Shown piece after piece: positions 59,191 through 64,000 of a DNA stretch of 64,000 nucleotides. The notes beneath the pieces are model-generated. The model was not told where the DNA came from. It worked only from the letters and a program-made list of their open reading frames with translations, and did no database searches. This DNA is from Blasia pusilla. Lineage: Eukaryota > Marchantiophyta > Marchantiopsida > Blasiales. The stretch's first letter is position 1. The number at the start of each line of letters is the position of its first letter. A program made the translations under genes and the position numbers. The DNA lies in the NCBI GenBank assembly GCA_050084515.1, contig CM114274.1, positions 42,532,001 to 42,596,000 of the forward strand, written 5' to 3'.

Positions 59191-60387
59191 GATTCTTTGT
59201 ACGTGCGACAGTGTACGGTGTGGCTGACAGAGGAGCAGTCGTGCGGTACCCGCGTTTTGGTCGATGGGATTTCATGCATTATTGCCCATCGAGCTTTGAA
59301 GTAACTTGATATGTCGTCTCGCGCCAAATCAAACGCTAGATTTTTGACACTAAGCACAACCACCAAACGCTGAAAACGTGAGGGAAAGTAGATTGACGTT
59401 AACTACTGCTAGACCAAGAAAAACTTGGACGTGGTGCGGATTCCTATGAGTTCAAAGCGACGTAAGGTTACTCATTGTGACATGAATACAAACTCCTGGT
59501 CAATCAATCGTCTCGGATCAATTGCATTTCGCAAGATCAAATTAAATACTTCAGTGGATTGACAAATCGGAATCTCATGGAAATCAAAGACTTCACATGT
59601 GAGGAGAGCTGCTCTGCTTCAAAGCTTGACACTCTGGAGCGATTCCAACTCTGCCTCACCTACACCATTCTGGGTGGGAACGGAGTCACAAACCCAAACA
59701 CACAATCTAATCCTGAATTCTAGAGCACCGTCACCGCACAAATTTGGCGTCTCCTTTGGAGAGACAGAGAGAGAGAGAGAGAGAACTGTACTCATTTAGT
59801 AGTGCCTGTCATAGCCTTGCGACCATAGACCCCGCGCCCTGGTTGGACGGTGCTTGAGAGAGAGAGAGAGAGAGAGTGCACTCATAATCCCAAGAGCATA
59901 ATAGACAGACGGTCTCAGCACTGACACTCCAAGTTCGATCTCTCCGCATGTACACTCCCGGATCACAAATTCTCTTCGCCAAAAGTCAGATCGGTTGTAA
60001 TTGGCTTGAATATGTCTCCGATGCCCAGGATTAGGTACCAGACTATCAGCCAAACTTCCTCCTACCTTCCTTAACCTGGTTGAAATAATACATTTGTGGA
60101 ATTCGTCACCATGGTGATGGGTGCTTACACTACTGAATGAATAGACAGAGCATGAACTTCGAGGCGGAAGCTCACGAGACCTGTCACGGGGCGCGTCCCT
60201 ATGGTTCGGTCCTAGACTGATAATTCTGAAGGTGTTTATGATGAGAACCTGTCGAGGAGAACGACAGGACGTTTGAGCTATGGAAGCCGAAATTCGGTTT
60301 CTACATGGGGACTCGGAAGGGGAGTCTGTGCACGCATCCCGAAACAGAAGATGAGAAACTCGTCACACGGAACCATCGTCTATGGCT
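59191..60387. other. Intergenic with short (GA)n runs
   Basis: GA runs at about 59763-59785 and 59851-59876. The sequence before 60388 presumably carries the 3' UTR of the GT34 gene. No other gene recognised. Confidence 0.45.
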
Positions 60388-61667
60388 CTATGACGGCCTC
60401 CGGGGGAATTGCTGGACGAGAGTCTCTAGGGGGCGCGAGGTCTCGTTTCTCGTCGGCTTCACCTTGTAATTGTCGAGAGCGGTGTGCTGGAATCCATACT
60501 TCTCCAGAACTTGGTTGTCGGCAAAATTGAAAGCTCTCTCCATCTCCCTGAAACATCTCTCGTTGGAATACTCCCCGGCATTTCCCTTGCAAGGCTTGCA
60601 ACCTACGAAGTGAGTGACGAAAGGCCATCGCTCATCTCCCAATCCCGGATGATACTTATCCATCATCTGCTCGAACTTCTCCACCAAAATCACCCAGTAC
60701 CCATGCAGATAGTACTGGTTTTCCAGGAAAACCTTGGAGGACAGCTCCTTTCGCCTCGTCGCGAGAAGGTATATGAGGGCAGATTGATCATCCGCTTCGA
60801 ATACGGGTCTCCCTGCGAGAGCTGCAGTCAAAACTTTTCCTGCCTCCTCTCGGACCTTGCCCCTGGGGCCGAAAGGAGCCCACATGTCTAAGAGATCCAA
60901 AGACCATTGCGTGTTCCGGATGAGAAAGCTTCCGGTGTTGAGTCCGATCCAGTTCCTCTTATTGTACACCATGTCATCCCATCCGTGAAGAACGAGATTG
61001 TGATTTCTGTACTTCTCCATGGGAAGCTCGAAGAGCATGTCCGTGAACATAGCATCACTGTCCATCCACCAGATCCACTCCACCTCGGGATGAGAAAGCA
61101 TGAGCTTGCGGAGAAGAGGAAGCTTGGCCCAAAATCCGGACATCTCCTTGTCAAAATGCGCCATGTTGTAGATGATCTGGATTCCATGCATCCTGCAGTA
61201 ATCAATTTTGTTCTTTATTGACTTCAAAAGGTAGTGATCCCCGACGGGATTCTCGCAAGAATCCGGCTGAGACCCGGTGACGAGAATCATTCGGGGCTTT
61301 CCGTTCATCCCCACCCTCATGGAAGGATTGCTGTCTAGAAAGGATGCTCGCTGCTCGTCCCACGCTGTGATAGGCGGCCCGAGGCTGTACTGCTTGTTCG
61401 GGTCGCTCTCGAATTCTTCGTCATCCTTCTGCGCGCAATTACAGAAATTTCGTCGCGTCAACGAGGTAATGTCAAATCTCACGTCCCGTGTTCCCGACAA
61501 AAGTTATATCCGAAACAGTAAGAAGACAAATCTTAAAACAAATATTAAAATAAGGCGTTAATTATCCTCGTTCCTTAAACCACTGCCGATCCAGCAAAAT
61601 CCGAACCTCACAACTTCCGACTTTTCGGCGCTTCCACGTACTCTGTTGCAGAACTCTCCCTTTCTCT

Positions 61668-61704
<37 letters not shown>

Positions 61705-62517
61705 ACAGACTCTGACGACTCAAAAGGCAAATCATTTGAAAACAAGTCTGTCTAAAAAAGCACAAACGCTTAAGGAGGGGACTTTCAGTAGTTTTGTAGG
61801 CATCGATCGGACTAGAAGCGAGCCACATGTGTCGATCAGCAATGCGAAACCGAGAGAAATCACCTCCTTAATTTCTACCCCTTGGAAGTTTAATTCCCGT
61901 GGTCTTCAACACCAGTTACCAACCATGACTAGTTTGTCTTACACCCAATTCCCTTGCCCTTCGATACCAATCCCCCGACATGACAAACCATTCCGACCCT
62001 ACGTCTCAACAAGAGGTTCCAGTCGCTCTGCATAGTAGACGCGACTCTTCTGCTGCCATTCTGCGAAACCTTCAACCACACACTGGAAAGCTCCACCCTA
62101 GAGGCAAGTAACCAGAGGAAAACACTCCTAATCTCTCCATGTTCCTGGGCTATGTCGGGCCGTCACCGCAACTCTGAACTCCGAAGCACGAGAGGAAGTT
62201 CCCTCACATACCTCTGCGAGAAGGCGCTTGTGATCGTGCCTGGGGAAGATGTACTTCCTAGAGGAACCAAACTCCGGAGACGACATGCGCATGCCTTCAC
62301 CGAAATTGCCGACCTTGACAGTGCCCCGGAGAACAACAATGGTGACGAAGCCGCACAGCAGCGTGAGTTTGAGAGTGTTGAAAGCCCTGGAAGAGTGGCG
62401 CCCTCTGAAGGCAGCCAACGCCGTCATCGGATGCGACAGACTGAGCAAGCCCATGGCTGCCGACTTGAAAACTTCCCTCATGTTGAAACTCATCTGCGAA
62501 CCACGACTCTCTTCCAC
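60388..62517 (-). CDS. XXT-like: Xyloglucan 6-xylosyltransferase-type GT34 glycosyltransferase, two exons
   Basis: Exon 1 is 62517-62212 (102 codons), ending GCAGAG before GTATGTGAG. The intron is 62211-61429 (783 bp), with acceptor GCGCGCAG. Exon 2 is 61428-60388. Both junctions are phase 0, giving 448 residues, close to the ~460 of plant XXTs. Residues ~48-66 (LKLTLLCGFVTIVVLRGTV) form the signal-anchor of a type II Golgi protein. The catalytic domain has SLGPPITAWDEQR, NPVGDHYLLKSIKNKIDYC, the DSD metal-binding motif at 225-227 in WWMDSDAMFTDM, HGWDDMVY, NWIGLNTGSF, FEADDQSALIYLL, YYLHGYW, THFVGCKPC and AFNFADNQ. GT34 XXTs add xylose from UDP-xylose to the glucan backbone of xyloglucan. 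The ~30-residue N-terminal extension is longer than in Arabidopsis. A galactomannan galactosyltransferase role is the main alternative within GT34. Confidence 0.93.
61662..61704. repeat. (CT)n microsatellite in the GT34 intron
   Basis: Pyrimidine dinucleotide run on the plus strand, hence (GA)n in the transcript, within the intron at 62211-61429. Confidence 0.9.
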
Positions 62518-64000
62518 ACTGACCCTACGAGGTTTTCCTCTCCAACAATCCAGTCGCGCGAGACGCAGCTGCTCGTAGACAATCCCCTCACGCTCTCACG
62601 AGCAAACAACACTTCTCCCACAAGCTCCCCGCGGGATAACGCCGGAGCAGCGACGTACTTTCCAATGCCTCTCGCACACTTCGACACTGAGCTGATCCCT
62701 TCTACCTCCACAGCTGGGAAAGTGGCCTACATATCGTCATCCTTGCGCCAAGCTTCGCACGCAGCTGCACATCGACGTCTAGGGCTGCCTCCGGACTAGA
62801 CGAAGGTGACCTCCGACCTCGTGAACATCACGATCAATCGACGATCTCGTGCGACCCAGCGAACATAGGTCCCCTATCCTGCTTCGCTGGATGTCGGACG
62901 GGCGGGCGTGGGGCAGATTCCTCTCGTGAGCGGAGCTGGTAACTGAGCGCGCAGCGAATGTGGAGCTCGCGACACAGAGAGAGAGAGAATGAGTGAGTGA
63001 GTGAGAGTGAGAGAAGCTTTCGTAACACTCCAAACGCTGAATGAAAGAATCGATCGATCGAAAGAACGACCTGGAATTCGCAGACGTGACGTGATAGAAG
63101 GAGTGACGAGTGGAAAATGCTAAAACGGACTAATTGATGAGACAAAGAGGAGTGGGTCGGTGAGCGTGTCAGTCTGTCAGCATCCCACTCCCTCCCTCCC
63201 GCAACGCACACTCCACAATGCGAAACGAAACTACGCACTGCCACAACATCTCGCAGTCACTGATGTATTCGTTGTTTGCAGGTGAATACATACGTCCCTG
63301 AAGCACAACAGAGTACGGTGAAGAGTATGGGCTCAGGAACCGAATTGGGAAGACACGGACGGATGGACGCATCGCGGCAGGAAAGCCGGCACTCCCACTG
63401 ACTACTGCACTGCATTGCCCGGAGCTGGCATACGTCGACCTATGGCAGTCAGTGATCAGCTAACTGCTATTATTATTCATTGCGCGTTCTGTTCACTCGC
63501 TACGGACCACGGTAGCTCTCCCGAAAACTCGCCACCGCATGGATCGAATGGGGCCTAATCAATGCGCCTCGGACGAGCGAGCTCGAACAAAGCAGCTTCC
63601 CGAATCCCGTGCAGTTCCTCTGGTGGCAGTGGTACAGTCCCGCCGTAGGGCCGAGCTACGTACACACAGTTTTGACAGAATTGACATGGCGGTAAAGGAA
63701 GGAAGCACTCGTAGCTCGGATGGCTTGAACCGCATTCGGTTCTGGCGGTGAGCTAGGCAGGGTTTAGGTTGCACTTGAGAGAAGGTTTACCGACTCCTCG
63801 GGGATTTTTAGGGAGTTGGACCATTTGTTTAAGCAACGTTCTTTCTTTCAAGACCCGTAGAGGGTTTTTGTAGTTTAGGATAAATTATTCTTTGTTATTT
63901 TCAAATGCCAGTTTTTTTGGAAAGTCTATTTTGAGACCATTTTTAAAGGTCTTGTATGGGATGAAGGACCGTATTTCCATGAAGGGTTGGCTAGCGGGTG
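62518..64000. other. Presumed promoter/5' leader of the GT34 gene and intergenic DNA
   Basis: GAGA-rich stretches (62975-63015) and GC-balanced sequence up to ~63770, then AT-richer DNA to the window end. Frames on both strands (62152-62799 +, 62834-63244 -) overlap exon 1 or each other and have no family resemblance. Confidence 0.4.

Noticed and set aside
1-64000. CRISPR arrays, operons or bacterial-type features
   Set aside because: No regularly spaced short repeats of that kind; all evidence points to a plant nuclear genome.

Overview
The window is nuclear DNA of a land plant. The evidence is a xyloglucan-xylosyltransferase-type GT34 gene, a trihelix-type DNA-binding gene, an EDM2-like PHD region, a fragment of a plant CLC anion channel, plant-style Ty3/gypsy sequence and intron-containing Helitrons. 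The species cannot be fixed from sequence alone. My impression is a non-seed plant (bryophyte, lycophyte or fern), but that is only an inference. The window alternates AT-rich, repeat-packed DNA with more GC-balanced gene islands at about 23-35 kb, 50-54.7 kb and 59-63.7 kb.

Layout. 0-9.9 kb is repeat debris: a ~1 kb interspersed repeat, the tail of a Helitron helicase, a Ty3/gypsy RT/RNase H remnant on the minus strand, a microsatellite and a ~665-bp foldback element. 9.9-22.8 kb is a Helitron block. It holds a TIR element with a perfect 10-bp target duplication, a head-to-head Helitron pair forming a ~360-bp palindrome, a 180-bp mini-Helitron, a ~2.5-kb Helitron carrying a CLC gene fragment, and a ~8.8-kb Helitron encoding a degenerate RepHel protein plus two unexplained acidic proteins. 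The last four units abut with no bases between them.

23.5-24.5 kb carries the trihelix-type gene, which has a frame break. 30.4-32.2 kb carries an intact single-RRM RNA-binding protein gene. 35.7-40.3 kb returns to repeats, including an inverted copy of the first repeat. 40.5-42.7 kb (minus) has a transposase-like pseudogene with three in-frame stops and, 33 bp upstream in the same frame, an EDM2-like composite PHD exon. 46.6-49.5 kb is a decayed Ty3/gypsy element. 50-54.5 kb is GC-balanced DNA without a recognisable gene. 55.9-56.5 kb has two small Helitrons placed tail to tail. 58.7-59.2 kb is a minisatellite. 60.4-62.5 kb (minus) is a two-exon GT34 xylosyltransferase gene, the best-supported host gene here.

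Only three or four loci look like live host genes (GT34, RRM, trihelix, perhaps the PHD exon). They share no evident pathway. The coherent biology is Helitron activity: tandem insertion, head-to-head joining, gene-fragment capture, and an intron-containing RepHel with intact splice sites but destroyed catalytic histidines.
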